Assembly (NCBI GenBank): GCA_027055005.1
Contig: JALUNR010000250.1
Coordinates: forward strand, 1-17,837
Direction: 5' to 3'
Length of the DNA stretch: 17,837 nucleotides
Source: Campylobacterales bacterium
GTDB lineage: Bacteria > Campylobacterota > Campylobacteria > Campylobacterales > QNZT01
In this document: piece after piece, positions 1 through 8,128 of the stretch
How the letters are laid out: each line of letters starts with the position of its first letter
Position numbering within the stretch: position 1 is the stretch's first letter
Notes under the pieces: generated by a model
Told to the model about the DNA's origin: nothing
The model's input: the letters and a program-made list of their open reading frames with translations, nothing else
Database searches by the model: none
Made by a program: the position numbers and the translations under genes

Positions 1-485
1 GGTTTTATAAAACTTTGAGCTATTTTTCTTATATCTTCTATTGAAATATTTTTATTTTTTGGACTTAGTGATAGTATATCTACTGGTAGAGTAAAATCCC
101 CTACTGTATAGATAGCTGGATTTGCATTTGGTGGAAGTTTTGATTTTGCTATGCTCAAAGCATTTGCAACATCAACTGCAGCAGCATTTAACCCTTTTTT
201 ATACTCAAATTCTGCTTTTACAATAGAGAAGTTAGCAACATTCACACTACTTACATCTCTTACTTGTCCCAATCTTGAAACCTCTTCTTCGATGGGTTTA
301 GAGACGGAACTTGCAGCCACTTTTGCAGTAGCTCCTGGGATTTTAGTAATAACAACCACTTGAGGTCTATTTGCATCAGGAAAAAGGTTTTTGGGAAGAG
401 TAACAAGACCTATGATACCCATCACAAAAAAACCAACTATAAGTGAATAAAGCAAATAGGGGCGTTTGTAAAAATAATCAAACAT
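1..485 (-). CDS. RND-family efflux pump inner-membrane transporter, N-terminal part (cut by window edge)
   Basis: This is the first 161 codons of an RND (AcrB/CmeB-like) transporter; the rest lies beyond base 1. The protein starts MFDYFYKRPYLLYSLIVGFF, a short cytoplasmic lead then transmembrane segment 1, followed by LPKNLFPDANRPQVVV and the periplasmic porter start (PGATAKVAASSVSKPIEEEV, then VRDVSSVNV). This is the usual order in RND pumps. The family uses proton-motive force to move drugs, bile salts, solvents or metals out through an adaptor and a TolC-like channel. The ATG lies 3 bases after the stop of the adaptor gene, so it is the last visible gene of the tetR-tolC-hlyD-RND operon and probably shares its promoter and TetR control. 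The substrate cannot be read from this fragment. The class (hydrophobic-drug versus metal pump) is inferred only weakly from the adaptor's lack of metal-binding His/Met clusters. Confidence 0.9.
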   Translation of the reverse strand, partial: MFDYFYKRPYLLYSLIVGFFVMGIIGLVTLPKNLFPDANRPQVVVITKIPGATAKVAASSVSKPIEEEVSRLGQVRDVSSVNVANFSIVKAEFEYKKGLNAAAVDVANALSIAKSKLPPNANPAIYTVGDFTLPVDILSLSPKNKNISIEDIRKIAQSFIK

Positions 486-488
486 GAC

Positions 489-1484
489 TTACTCCTCCAC
501 TCTCAAACTTGCACCACTTAAAAGTTTTAGCATTACATCTGGTTTAGCAAATACTAACTTTTGTCCTTGTAAATTTTCTTCTACAACTATTCCTTCTTCA
601 CCACTTTGAACTATATGAACCTCTTTAGGTATAGCTTTATGATTTTGAATAACTAAGACATAGTTTTTACCATCTTTGTTCAAAATAGTATCAAATGGAA
701 GTTTTAAAGCATTTTTGTTAAAGATAATAACACTGACTTCCATTCTCTCTCCACTTGTTAAAGAAGTATTTATATATGCTTTATATTCAAAAAGACCATG
801 AAAAGTAGAATTTAATGGATATAGTTTATATGCTTTATTGTTTAAAATAATACCTTTTGGATTAATAGATCCTGGAGTTCTTACCATTAGTGAATAACCA
901 CTATTTGCACTAACACTTATAATAGGTTTTCCAGGCATTGTTGTGCTACCTACATTTGCAAATGTTTTAGCCACAACTCCATCAGTAGGAGATAAAATTT
1001 TTGCATAGCTTAGATTATTCTCTGCAGCTTTAAGTTTTGCTTTTAGAGATGAAATCTTACTCTCTTCACCTTGCACCTGCTCTATGGAAGCACCTTGTAC
1101 TTTGTATAACTCTTTTGTTCTTTTATGAGTTTGTAAAAGATTTGATAAAGCTACTTTTATAGATGAGATACTAGCTTCTATATCAGTAGTATCAACTTTT
1201 GCTATAAGTTCACCTCTTTTTACTTTAGTTCCCTCTTTTTTTATCAAAAGAATTCTCCCAGGGATTTTAGATGAAAGAGTTACATCCTTTTCATTTTGAG
1301 CTATGGCAAGATATGGAAGTGTTAAAATAGTATCTTTTAATTTTGGAGTAAAACTTTTTACTACTACTTCATATCTTTTAGCTACTGGAGTTTTAGCTTC
1401 ACTAGCTTTTTTATGTTTTATAGCTCTAATACCTAGCGCAACTAAGATTAAAACGACTAATAATATAAGTATTCTTTTTTTCAT
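489..1484 (-). CDS. HlyD/AcrA-family periplasmic adaptor of RND efflux system
   Basis: 331-residue membrane-fusion protein that would bridge the inner-membrane pump and the outer-membrane channel in the periplasm. Residues about 4-22 form a single N-terminal hydrophobic anchor. There is no lipobox cysteine, so it is anchored by this helix rather than by lipid. Residues about 67-100 (KIPGRILLIKKEGTKVKRGE) and 160-190 (AKILSPTDGVV) are the two halves of the lipoyl/barrel-sandwich domain. They flank a short alpha-hairpin at about 101-158. The beta-barrel and membrane-proximal regions follow to the C-terminus. Its ATG overlaps the tolC stop codon by 4 bases (ATGA), implying translational coupling. 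The length is a little below the usual 350-400 residues because the hairpin is short. Confidence 0.9.
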   Translation of the reverse strand: MKKRILILLVVLILVALGIRAIKHKKASEAKTPVAKRYEVVVKSFTPKLKDTILTLPYLAIAQNEKDVTLSSKIPGRILLIKKEGTKVKRGELIAKVDTTDIEASISSIKVALSNLLQTHKRTKELYKVQGASIEQVQGEESKISSLKAKLKAAENNLSYAKILSPTDGVVAKTFANVGSTTMPGKPIISVSANSGYSLMVRTPGSINPKGIILNNKAYKLYPLNSTFHGLFEYKAYINTSLTSGERMEVSVIIFNKNALKLPFDTILNKDGKNYVLVIQNHKAIPKEVHIVQSGEEGIVVEENLQGQKLVFAKPDVMLKLLSGASLRVEE

Positions 1485-2749
1485 TTTAGTATCCTTTTTA
1501 AGTTATTTCCATATAAAACTGCTAAGTTAGATATGGTTTGAAGTTGTTTTGATTCTAAAAGATATAGATTTGCTTTTACCTCTGCTAAAGCATCCTCATA
1601 TCTTAGGTACTCTTCCTCTGTCATTCTTTGTGATTTATAAGCTATTTTTGCTATTTGTAACAATTTTTTTTGATTGTTTAGTGATTTTTTAGCAAAAGAT
1701 ATAGATTTTTCCAAAAGTGGTAGAGTTATTTTTAAATTATTTGCTTTTGCTTTTAAAGATAGTTTTATTTTATCAGTCAAAGCCAAAGATTTTTGATAAT
1801 CCACTTTTGCTTTTTGGATATTAACTAAAGCTACATCATCAAATATAGGGGCTTTTAAATAAACTCCTATTGAACTATAATCTCTATTTATCTCTTTATC
1901 GTTATTATAAGCATCAGTTTGATTATAAATATATTTTCCTTTTATAACAAATGATGGATATAGTTTTTCTTTTGATGCTCTAATCCCTAATTTATCAGCT
2001 TTTTGTTTTTGTAAAAGTGGTTGTAAGGCTAAAAAATTTTTCATATTTATATTTCTTACTTTAGTTATATTGACAGGATTTTTTAGCTTTAGATTTGTAA
2101 GTTCATATATAGTATTTTTTGCCTCTTCTATCTTCATATCTATTTGATTTATATTTATCTCTATTTTATTTAGTGCTTCATCTATCTTATAAAGAGCCGA
2201 TGCAGGAAATCTACCTGCTTTAACTCCTAAAGATATAGTAGTTTTGCTCTTTTGTATAGATTTTCTTTTAGATTGTAGAGCTTTTTTTAAATTTAGAAGA
2301 TATTTCCATGAAGAGTTAGCTCCAACTATCATAGCCTCTTTTTGGATAAAGTTTAACTTCTTTTTAGCTCTAGCTGAAAGTTTTAAGTATTTTAACTTTT
2401 CTCTTGTTGTATATAGAGATTTTACAAAAAGTGGCATTGAAAATGTAACTCCAATTCTTCCTATATCTTGTCCAAACGGTTGAGGAATACTGGGATTTTT
2501 AAAAGTAGCCGACTCTTTTGGAGTAACTGGTAAAAGATTTGTAGGAGAGTTAAAATGCTCATAACTTCCTATCAAATCTATCTTTGGTAAAAGATTTCCA
2601 GTTACCAAATCTTGTCCAATATCTGCACTTTTAACGGTTAAGTTATCCAAGGTAGTAGTTGGATTGTGTTTTAATGCTGTAAAAAGCTGTGATAAAGTTG
2701 TAGCTTGCAAACCTATACAAGCTAAACTTAAAAGTATCAGTTTTTTCAT
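1481..2749 (-). CDS. TolC-family outer-membrane efflux protein
   Basis: 422-residue outer-membrane channel of the TolC/OprM type. Residues 1-17 form a signal peptide (MKKLILLSLACIGLQAT). The mature part has the two-fold repeat of long, Lys/Gln/Leu-rich amphipathic helices expected of the periplasmic tunnel, at about residues 125-220 and 325-415. Short aromatic beta segments lie between them (GSYEHFNSP, IKGKYIYNQT, GVYLKAPIFDDVAL), matching the barrel strands. It would form the exit duct for the RND pump downstream. The start overlaps the tetR stop by 4 bases (ATGA), and the stop overlaps the adaptor start in the same way. The order channel-adaptor-pump differs from the common adaptor-pump-channel order of cmeABC, but the component set is the same. 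Confidence 0.9.
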   Translation of the reverse strand: MKKLILLSLACIGLQATTLSQLFTALKHNPTTTLDNLTVKSADIGQDLVTGNLLPKIDLIGSYEHFNSPTNLLPVTPKESATFKNPSIPQPFGQDIGRIGVTFSMPLFVKSLYTTREKLKYLKLSARAKKKLNFIQKEAMIVGANSSWKYLLNLKKALQSKRKSIQKSKTTISLGVKAGRFPASALYKIDEALNKIEININQIDMKIEEAKNTIYELTNLKLKNPVNITKVRNINMKNFLALQPLLQKQKADKLGIRASKEKLYPSFVIKGKYIYNQTDAYNNDKEINRDYSSIGVYLKAPIFDDVALVNIQKAKVDYQKSLALTDKIKLSLKAKANNLKITLPLLEKSISFAKKSLNNQKKLLQIAKIAYKSQRMTEEEYLRYEDALAEVKANLYLLESKQLQTISNLAVLYGNNLKRILK

Positions 2750-3360
2750 ATTTTTTCCCCCTGTAAATTTTTACTTATCATAAAAGCTAATTTGCTAGCA
2801 ACTTCTTCGATACTCAAAGATGGTAAAGTGTTTGCTGAAAAATCTATTTCCTCTTTTACTCTCTTTCTAATAGGTTCAGTTGTAATAAAAGTGGAAAGAG
2901 TAGAAACTATCATAAGCTGTATAAGCATAGGTTCTTGACAAATTGTATGTGAAACCTTTGTGCACTCCTCTATAATAGAAGTTAATCTTTTTGTAGTCAG
3001 AAAAAGTTGTTCTAATACTGATTTTGGCATAGAATCTCCACCACTTGCGAGTTCTCTTAAAAGTATGCTTGTAAGATATCTACACTTTTTAAGCCTTATA
3101 GCATAAGCTTTTATATACTCAGCTAACTTTTCTTGAGGTTCACATGGAAGGGAGCTTTTTTCTATGGTTTCATCAGCTATCTTTTTTACTCCTTCTAAAA
3201 AAAGAGTTTCATAAAGAGTTGCTTTATCTTTGTAGTGATAGTAAATAGTAGCTTTGTTTACATTTGCCTCTTTTGCTAAATCATCCATAATAGTAGCGGA
3301 ATACCCTCTTTTGGCAAACATTTTTTTTGCTTCAGTTAAAATCAACTCTTTTTTAGTCAT
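2746..3360 (-). CDS. TetR/AcrR-family transcriptional repressor of the efflux operon
   Basis: 204-residue regulator. The N-terminal helix-turn-helix is clear at about residues 8-50: ILTEAKKMFAKRGYSATIMD, then LAKEANVNKATIYYHYKDK, the classic TetR recognition helix ending in YYHYKDK. The C-terminal two thirds are all-helical ligand-binding/dimerisation domain without a family signature, so the inducer is unknown. It is the first gene of the efflux operon. The ATG at 3358-3360 has a good ribosome-binding site (GGAGA) immediately before it. An 18-bp palindrome sits only 9 bases upstream of the start, on top of the predicted transcription start, so autorepression and control of the whole tolC-hlyD-RND operon is the simplest reading. 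The function is well supported by family; the ligand is not known. Confidence 0.92.
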   Translation of the reverse strand: MTKKELILTEAKKMFAKRGYSATIMDDLAKEANVNKATIYYHYKDKATLYETLFLEGVKKIADETIEKSSLPCEPQEKLAEYIKAYAIRLKKCRYLTSILLRELASGGDSMPKSVLEQLFLTTKRLTSIIEECTKVSHTICQEPMLIQLMIVSTLSTFITTEPIRKRVKEEIDFSANTLPSLSIEEVASKLAFMISKNLQGEKI

Positions 3361-3369
3361 TATTTCTCC

Positions 3370-3387
3370 TAACTAACTGGTTAGTTA
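3370..3387. promoter_or_regulatory. Probable TetR operator: 18-bp perfect-arm palindrome
   Basis: TAACTAAC-TG-GTTAGTTA has perfect 8-bp inverted arms around a 2-bp centre. It lies between the -10 box and the ribosome-binding site of tetR and covers the predicted transcription start. Its size and symmetry suit a TetR-family dimer site. Binding has not been shown. Confidence 0.75.
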
Positions 3388-3389
3388 AA

Positions 3390-3418
3390 ATTATAACTTA
3401 AAAATATTTATTTGTCAA
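3390..3418 (-). promoter_or_regulatory. Sigma-70 promoter of the tetR-tolC-hlyD-RND operon
   Basis: Reading the minus strand, TTGACA (3413-3418) and TATAAT (3390-3395) are both perfect consensus hexamers separated by 17 bases. Transcription should begin near 3383, inside the palindrome at 3370-3387. An exact consensus -35 is uncommon in Campylobacterota, where -35 elements are often weak. This suggests a strong promoter held down by the repressor. Confidence 0.82.
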
Positions 3419-3430
3419 GACAAAATAATA

Positions 3431-6343
3431 TTACCTTTCCTCATACCTAAGTTCTAGTCCACTATCAGTCATAACAAAACCATTGATTATTATTTTGCCT
3501 TCGTGAACTTTATTGTGATGCTCTTTACATAAAGGTATCAAATTATATTTATGATTTTTATCAAAATGTGAATTTTCAGTTTCAAACAAAGATTGAGCTT
3601 TTATATGATGCACATCATCTACTGGTCTTTGACATAAAGCACACTTTGTTAAATATAAATTTTTATTGTATTTACTTTTTTTCTTTTGCTTTAAAATTTC
3701 CACTTTTGAGTGATTATTATTTAAATTTGTTCTGATTTTATAAGCATTGTCCAAAAACTCTTTATCAAGATGCAAAGATTTTGCAAACTCCAAACCATAA
3801 AGAGAACTTCCACTTCCTAACTCCAGATTTCTGTTATAAATCAATCTATCTTTATCTTCATCATAAATTACACCCAAATGTAAAAATGCTAATTCTTTTA
3901 TAGATTTTATTTCTATTAAATTTGTTAATTGATGCAAATGAGTTGCAAAAATAAAAAAGCTTTCCAATTTTATCAGTTTTTTTATAGCACTTGCTACTAT
4001 TGCCAAAGCAGAACCAGTTTCAGTTCCATGACAAATTTCATCTCCTAAAACAAGTGAATACTTATCTGCTCTATTAAAAATATTTTTTAATTCCAACATC
4101 TCTATGGCAAAAGTTGAAAGTCCTTTGTAAAGATTATCACTAGAAACCACTCTAGTAAATATTTTATCAAACAAAGTAAATCGTAAACTTTTTGCAGGTA
4201 CAAAAAAACCAGATTGAGCTAAAATAACAGATATACCAACACTTTTCATCAAAGAACTTTTTCCACTAGAATTTATACCATATAAAAGCATACCTTGTAA
4301 ATTATCTATATCAAGTTGAGGTAAAATATCTTTGTTTTCTCTTTTTCCAAAAAATAAATTATTTGGTATGAAAATTCCATTTTCTTCACGAGATTCTATG
4401 ATAGGATGCCTTAGTTCTATTGCTTCAAATAGTGTTTTTTCACCTTTTTGAAGTAGTAAAGGTTTTGAATAATTATATTTTTTTGCACAACTTGCACTAC
4501 TTATAGCAACATCTAAATCACCTATATAATCTATTATTTGTTCAAGTAAATGAGCATAGTTTTTATCTATCATTTCCAAACTTTCACTATATCTTTTTTT
4601 TACAAGTGCAATCATCCTTACTTGATTTGATATATAGTTTGAAGAAATTTCATCAAACAAAGTTGAGTAAATTTTGATAGAATTTTTTAACTTTTTTATA
4701 GAAAAATCTTTAAAGAAATAGCTACTATCTTCAAAAGATATAAAGGCTTTATAAAACTCTTCTTCTATCATGGAAAAACGATTTTTAGTCATAGTGATAA
4801 AGTATCCTTCACTTTCTAAAAATCCAACTGTTGCAAATTCACCTTTTTTATCACTAAACATAGTATTTATTTGAGATGCTATTGTTTCTATTTTATAAAG
4901 TTGCATCTTTTGCTCACTCTCTAAAGTATCAATAAGAGGATAAACTCCTTCTTTAAAAAGATTTATATTTATTTGAGATATTGAAAGTTTTGCACAACTT
5001 TCTAACTGATAAGTTTGTTCAATAGTTTGTATAAAATCATCCAAATGTAAAAAAAGTTCCTTATAGTTGTCTTGTTCATCTTCTAGTTGAAAAATCTCTT
5101 TTACTGATAAAAGTGAGTTAAAAAGATATGTTAGTTCAAAAGGATGAAGTTTTTGGAGTTTTATTCTTCTTAATATTCTTTCAAGATCATATATTTGTTT
5201 TAAAAGATACTCAAAAGTTTTATACTTATCAAGTAACTTTTCAACCCTATCAAATCTTTTATTTAATATTTTCAAATCACAAATAGGATTTAATAACCTC
5301 TCTTTTAATACCCTTTTACCAATAGCAGTTGAAGTTTGTGATATAATAGATAACAAAGTTTTTTTAGAACTATCTTTTGAAATTATTTCTAACTGTTCAA
5401 GTGCATTGTTACCAAGATACATAAATTTATCTGCTACTAAAAATTTAGGTTTATACATCTTTTGCAAAAGTACACTATCATGCTCTATTATAAAATCACA
5501 AAGTAAAGCTAAACTTTCACTTGCATATGGATATCTTTCAAGGTCAAGATATTCTATTGGAGAGAGAATAGACTCTATGCTATATACAGATTTAAAAAGT
5601 TCATTTTGGTATGTTATCTTTAATCGACATGAATTTATCGTATAATGAAAATTATTTTTTATTTCAAGATAATTAAGAATCCAATTTTCATCTATTTCCC
5701 TACTTATAAGTGTTATCAAAAGTTCACTTGTTTGGTATGTTTGAAGTAGAGTAAACAGCTCATCAAGTGCAAAAGTCTTATCATCACTAGTTGAATGTAT
5801 TTCATTGACCAAAGTTTTACCTGTTGTTACATCTATCGCAGAATATCCTACTGAATAAATCTCTGAATTTTTATCTATGATTATAGAAGCTATATTATTT
5901 TCAGTTGGCTCATTTACATAGTCAAAGTTAGTACCTGGTGAGATGATAGAAGAGATATATCTTTTAACTAGAGGTGGTTCACCTTTTTGTTTTACAAGGA
6001 TTATAGTGTATTTTTTAGTTTGAATTATTCTATTTAAATACCTCTCTAAAGAAACAGATGGAACTCCAGCTAAAAGAGGATTTTGAAGTGAATTTTCTAA
6101 GATAGATTTGTTTTTTCTAGTTAGTTGGATGTTTAAAAGTTCACTTATCTCTTTTGCTTTTCCTATTTTTATCTCATCATTGTTTACTTCATATACTTCA
6201 AAAAAAGAACCTATTTCCATCAAAACTAGAGTATCTTCACCATATCTGTTTTCAAAGAAGGATTGCAATTCAAAGTAAACTTCAGTTAAAAGTTTATCTT
6301 TTTGTTCTAATATCTTTTTAGCTCGTACAATATGTTCATTCAT
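3431..6343 (-). CDS. MutS7-type DNA mismatch protein with C-terminal HNH endonuclease domain
   Basis: 970 residues from the ATG at 6341-6343. An in-frame TTG 15 bases upstream (6356-6358) would add five residues and overlap hisS; neither start has a clear ribosome-binding site. Domain order: an N-terminal mismatch-recognition domain with F47-x-E49 in GSFFEVYE, the equivalent of the Phe-x-Glu that MutS stacks on a mispair; connector and lever/core region (about 190-630); and an ABC-type ATPase with Walker A GINSSGKSS (689-697), Walker B VLGDEICHG (D768, E769) and the FATHLHQ switch histidine. A linker of about 40 residues then leads to an HNH zinc-finger nuclease: C901-x2-C904, H912-H913-I, N934, C939 and H942-H943. 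This architecture is that of MutS7, known from Campylobacterota, octocoral mitochondria and giant viruses. It is longer than canonical MutS1 (about 850) because of the nuclease. It follows hisS by 4 bases. All key residues are present, so it is predicted active. Confidence 0.93.
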   Translation of the reverse strand: MNEHIVRAKKILEQKDKLLTEVYFELQSFFENRYGEDTLVLMEIGSFFEVYEVNNDEIKIGKAKEISELLNIQLTRKNKSILENSLQNPLLAGVPSVSLERYLNRIIQTKKYTIILVKQKGEPPLVKRYISSIISPGTNFDYVNEPTENNIASIIIDKNSEIYSVGYSAIDVTTGKTLVNEIHSTSDDKTFALDELFTLLQTYQTSELLITLISREIDENWILNYLEIKNNFHYTINSCRLKITYQNELFKSVYSIESILSPIEYLDLERYPYASESLALLCDFIIEHDSVLLQKMYKPKFLVADKFMYLGNNALEQLEIISKDSSKKTLLSIISQTSTAIGKRVLKERLLNPICDLKILNKRFDRVEKLLDKYKTFEYLLKQIYDLERILRRIKLQKLHPFELTYLFNSLLSVKEIFQLEDEQDNYKELFLHLDDFIQTIEQTYQLESCAKLSISQININLFKEGVYPLIDTLESEQKMQLYKIETIASQINTMFSDKKGEFATVGFLESEGYFITMTKNRFSMIEEEFYKAFISFEDSSYFFKDFSIKKLKNSIKIYSTLFDEISSNYISNQVRMIALVKKRYSESLEMIDKNYAHLLEQIIDYIGDLDVAISSASCAKKYNYSKPLLLQKGEKTLFEAIELRHPIIESREENGIFIPNNLFFGKRENKDILPQLDIDNLQGMLLYGINSSGKSSLMKSVGISVILAQSGFFVPAKSLRFTLFDKIFTRVVSSDNLYKGLSTFAIEMLELKNIFNRADKYSLVLGDEICHGTETGSALAIVASAIKKLIKLESFFIFATHLHQLTNLIEIKSIKELAFLHLGVIYDEDKDRLIYNRNLELGSGSSLYGLEFAKSLHLDKEFLDNAYKIRTNLNNNHSKVEILKQKKKSKYNKNLYLTKCALCQRPVDDVHHIKAQSLFETENSHFDKNHKYNLIPLCKEHHNKVHEGKIIINGFVMTDSGLELRYEER

Positions 6344-6347
6344 AGGA

Positions 6348-7559
6348 TTATTGTACAAAAAAATCTATAAGTTTTTCCTCTTTAAGTTCTAAGTCTTTTA
6401 TCCAAAGTTTTCTCTCTTTTAGCTCATTTTCACCTATAATAACACAGTATCTACTATTTGCTTTATCTGCTCCTTTTAAGTGAGCTTTTAAAGATTTTTT
6501 ATCATAAGAAAGAGTTACTTTTTCTTTTTTTCTAAAATATGAAGCTTGTTTATAAAGTTCTTCTATTGCTTCATCTTCCATCGCACCAAAATAATACCCT
6601 ACTCTTTTAGTTTTAGGAAGCTCTATCATATCAAGAATCCTTTCTATCCCAATAGCAAATCCAATAGCTGGAGTAGATTTTCCATCCAAAAACTCAACAA
6701 GCCTATCATATCTTCCACCACCTGCAACTGCATTTTGAGCACCCAAATCACTACTAACAAACTCAAAAGCAGTTTTGTTGTAGTAGTCAAGTCCTCTAAC
6801 AAGATTTGAATCTATCTCATACTCTATATTTAAATCATTTAACATAGATGTAAGAGTTTCAAAATCATTTTGACAACTTTCACAGAGTGAATCTTTTATC
6901 CTTGGAAGTTTATGTATTAGATTTTGGCAATTTTCATTTTTACAATCAAATACTCTTACAGGATTTGTTTCCCTTCTTCTTTTACAATCCTCACAAAGCC
7001 CATCTATACTATTTAATTTTGTTTTTAAATCATCTTTGTAAGATGGCATACATTTATCACAACCTAGTGAATTTATTTTAAGGTGATAATTTATACCAAA
7101 AAAATCTAATATCTCTTTTGCCATTTGTATTATTGAAACATCTTCATAGACCAAACTCTCTCCAAAACTTTCTACTCCAAACTGATGAAATTGTCTAAGT
7201 CTTCCTTTTTGAGGTCTTTCATATCTAAACATAGCTCCATAGTAGAAAAATTTATACTTTTGTCCTTGTTGTCTATCTAATTTATTTTCAACAAAACTTC
7301 TAACAACTCCTGCTGTTCCTTCAGGTCTTAGACAAACATCATTTCCACCTTTATCTGTAAACTGATACATCTCTTTCCCAACTATATCACTACTCTCACC
7401 AACACTTCTTTTAAAAAGTGCAGTCTCTTCAAGCAGTGGAGTTTCAATAAAGTTATAACCATATTTTTTGACTATATCAGTAGTATTTTTTATAAAAAAA
7501 TTATATTTTTGACTTAGGGGAGAGAGAGTATCTTTCATCCCTCTTAATGCTTTTATCAT
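6348..7559 (-). CDS. hisS: Histidyl-tRNA synthetase
   Basis: 403-residue class II aminoacyl-tRNA synthetase charging tRNA-His in the cytoplasm. It opens with the typical IKALRGMKDTLSP. Motif 2 is FRYERPQKGRLRQFHQFG (about 111-128). The HisRS-specific signature LVRGLDYYNKTAFEF begins at about 253, and GGGRYD (motif 3 region) lies near 280. The C-terminal anticodon-binding domain follows. Between the catalytic motifs the insertion domain carries eight cysteines in four pairs (167/170, 189/192, 206/211, 226/229), compatible with zinc binding as in some bacterial HisRS enzymes. The start overlaps the tmk stop by 4 bases (ATGA), and mutS7 begins 4 bases after its stop, so all three are probably on one transcript. 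Confidence 0.97.
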   Translation of the reverse strand: MIKALRGMKDTLSPLSQKYNFFIKNTTDIVKKYGYNFIETPLLEETALFKRSVGESSDIVGKEMYQFTDKGGNDVCLRPEGTAGVVRSFVENKLDRQQGQKYKFFYYGAMFRYERPQKGRLRQFHQFGVESFGESLVYEDVSIIQMAKEILDFFGINYHLKINSLGCDKCMPSYKDDLKTKLNSIDGLCEDCKRRRETNPVRVFDCKNENCQNLIHKLPRIKDSLCESCQNDFETLTSMLNDLNIEYEIDSNLVRGLDYYNKTAFEFVSSDLGAQNAVAGGGRYDRLVEFLDGKSTPAIGFAIGIERILDMIELPKTKRVGYYFGAMEDEAIEELYKQASYFRKKEKVTLSYDKKSLKAHLKGADKANSRYCVIIGENELKERKLWIKDLELKEEKLIDFFVQ

Positions 7560-8128
7560 AAAAGTCCTTTTATCTGTTGTTGTATATTTTCAATAGAATT
7601 TGAAGAATCTATTATAGTATAGTTTATATCTAAATTTTTTAAAACTTTTATCATATTTTCTTGTACCTTTAAAAGATAATCCAATCCTCTTTTTTCTATA
7701 CTATCTTCTTTTTTTTCACCCATCCTCTGTTTTATGAGAGCTTGATTTGTTTTAAAAAGTATAACAAGATTTGGTAAAGTATTTTCAAGAGCAAATCTAT
7801 TTAAGTTTAGTAAAAAGCTTATATCAAGTTGGGGATGATTTGTTATAGCATAAGCGATTCCAGAAATAAATCCTCTATCACTTATTATAAGTTTATCTAT
7901 ATTTGGTTTTATTATATTTTCATAGTGTTCAGCACGATCAGCTAAAAACAAAAACATTTCTGCTTGAAAAGAGTTGAGACCTCGATGCAAGAGTATATTT
8001 CTTAGTTCGTATCCAAGGGGTGTTCCCCCTGGTTCTTTTGTATATATTGCATTTGGATATACCTTTTTTAGTAACTCTATCTGAGTAGTTTTACCGCTTG
8101 TATCAACACCTTCAAAAAGTATGTACAT
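7556..8128 (-). CDS. tmk: Thymidylate (dTMP) kinase
   Basis: 190-residue enzyme phosphorylating dTMP to dTDP, essential for DNA synthesis. P-loop FEGVDTSGKTTQ lies at residues 5-16. The dTMP-binding motif TKEPGGTPLG is at 30-39, LADRAEHY near 62-69, and the DRG/F segment SDRGF at 83-87. The lid segment RMGEKKEDSIEKRG is near 135. The length is usual for the bacterial enzyme. Its ATG follows the isomerase stop codon with no gap (TAG-ATG) and has no separate ribosome-binding site, which suggests translational coupling. The stop overlaps the hisS start. Confidence 0.96.
   Translation of the reverse strand: MYILFEGVDTSGKTTQIELLKKVYPNAIYTKEPGGTPLGYELRNILLHRGLNSFQAEMFLFLADRAEHYENIIKPNIDKLIISDRGFISGIAYAITNHPQLDISFLLNLNRFALENTLPNLVILFKTNQALIKQRMGEKKEDSIEKRGLDYLLKVQENMIKVLKNLDINYTIIDSSNSIENIQQQIKGLL

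Noticed and set aside
151..363. 70-codon plus-strand open frame near the left edge
   Set aside because: It lies opposite the RND transporter N-terminus, whose minus-strand reading is clear and runs unbroken to the window edge.
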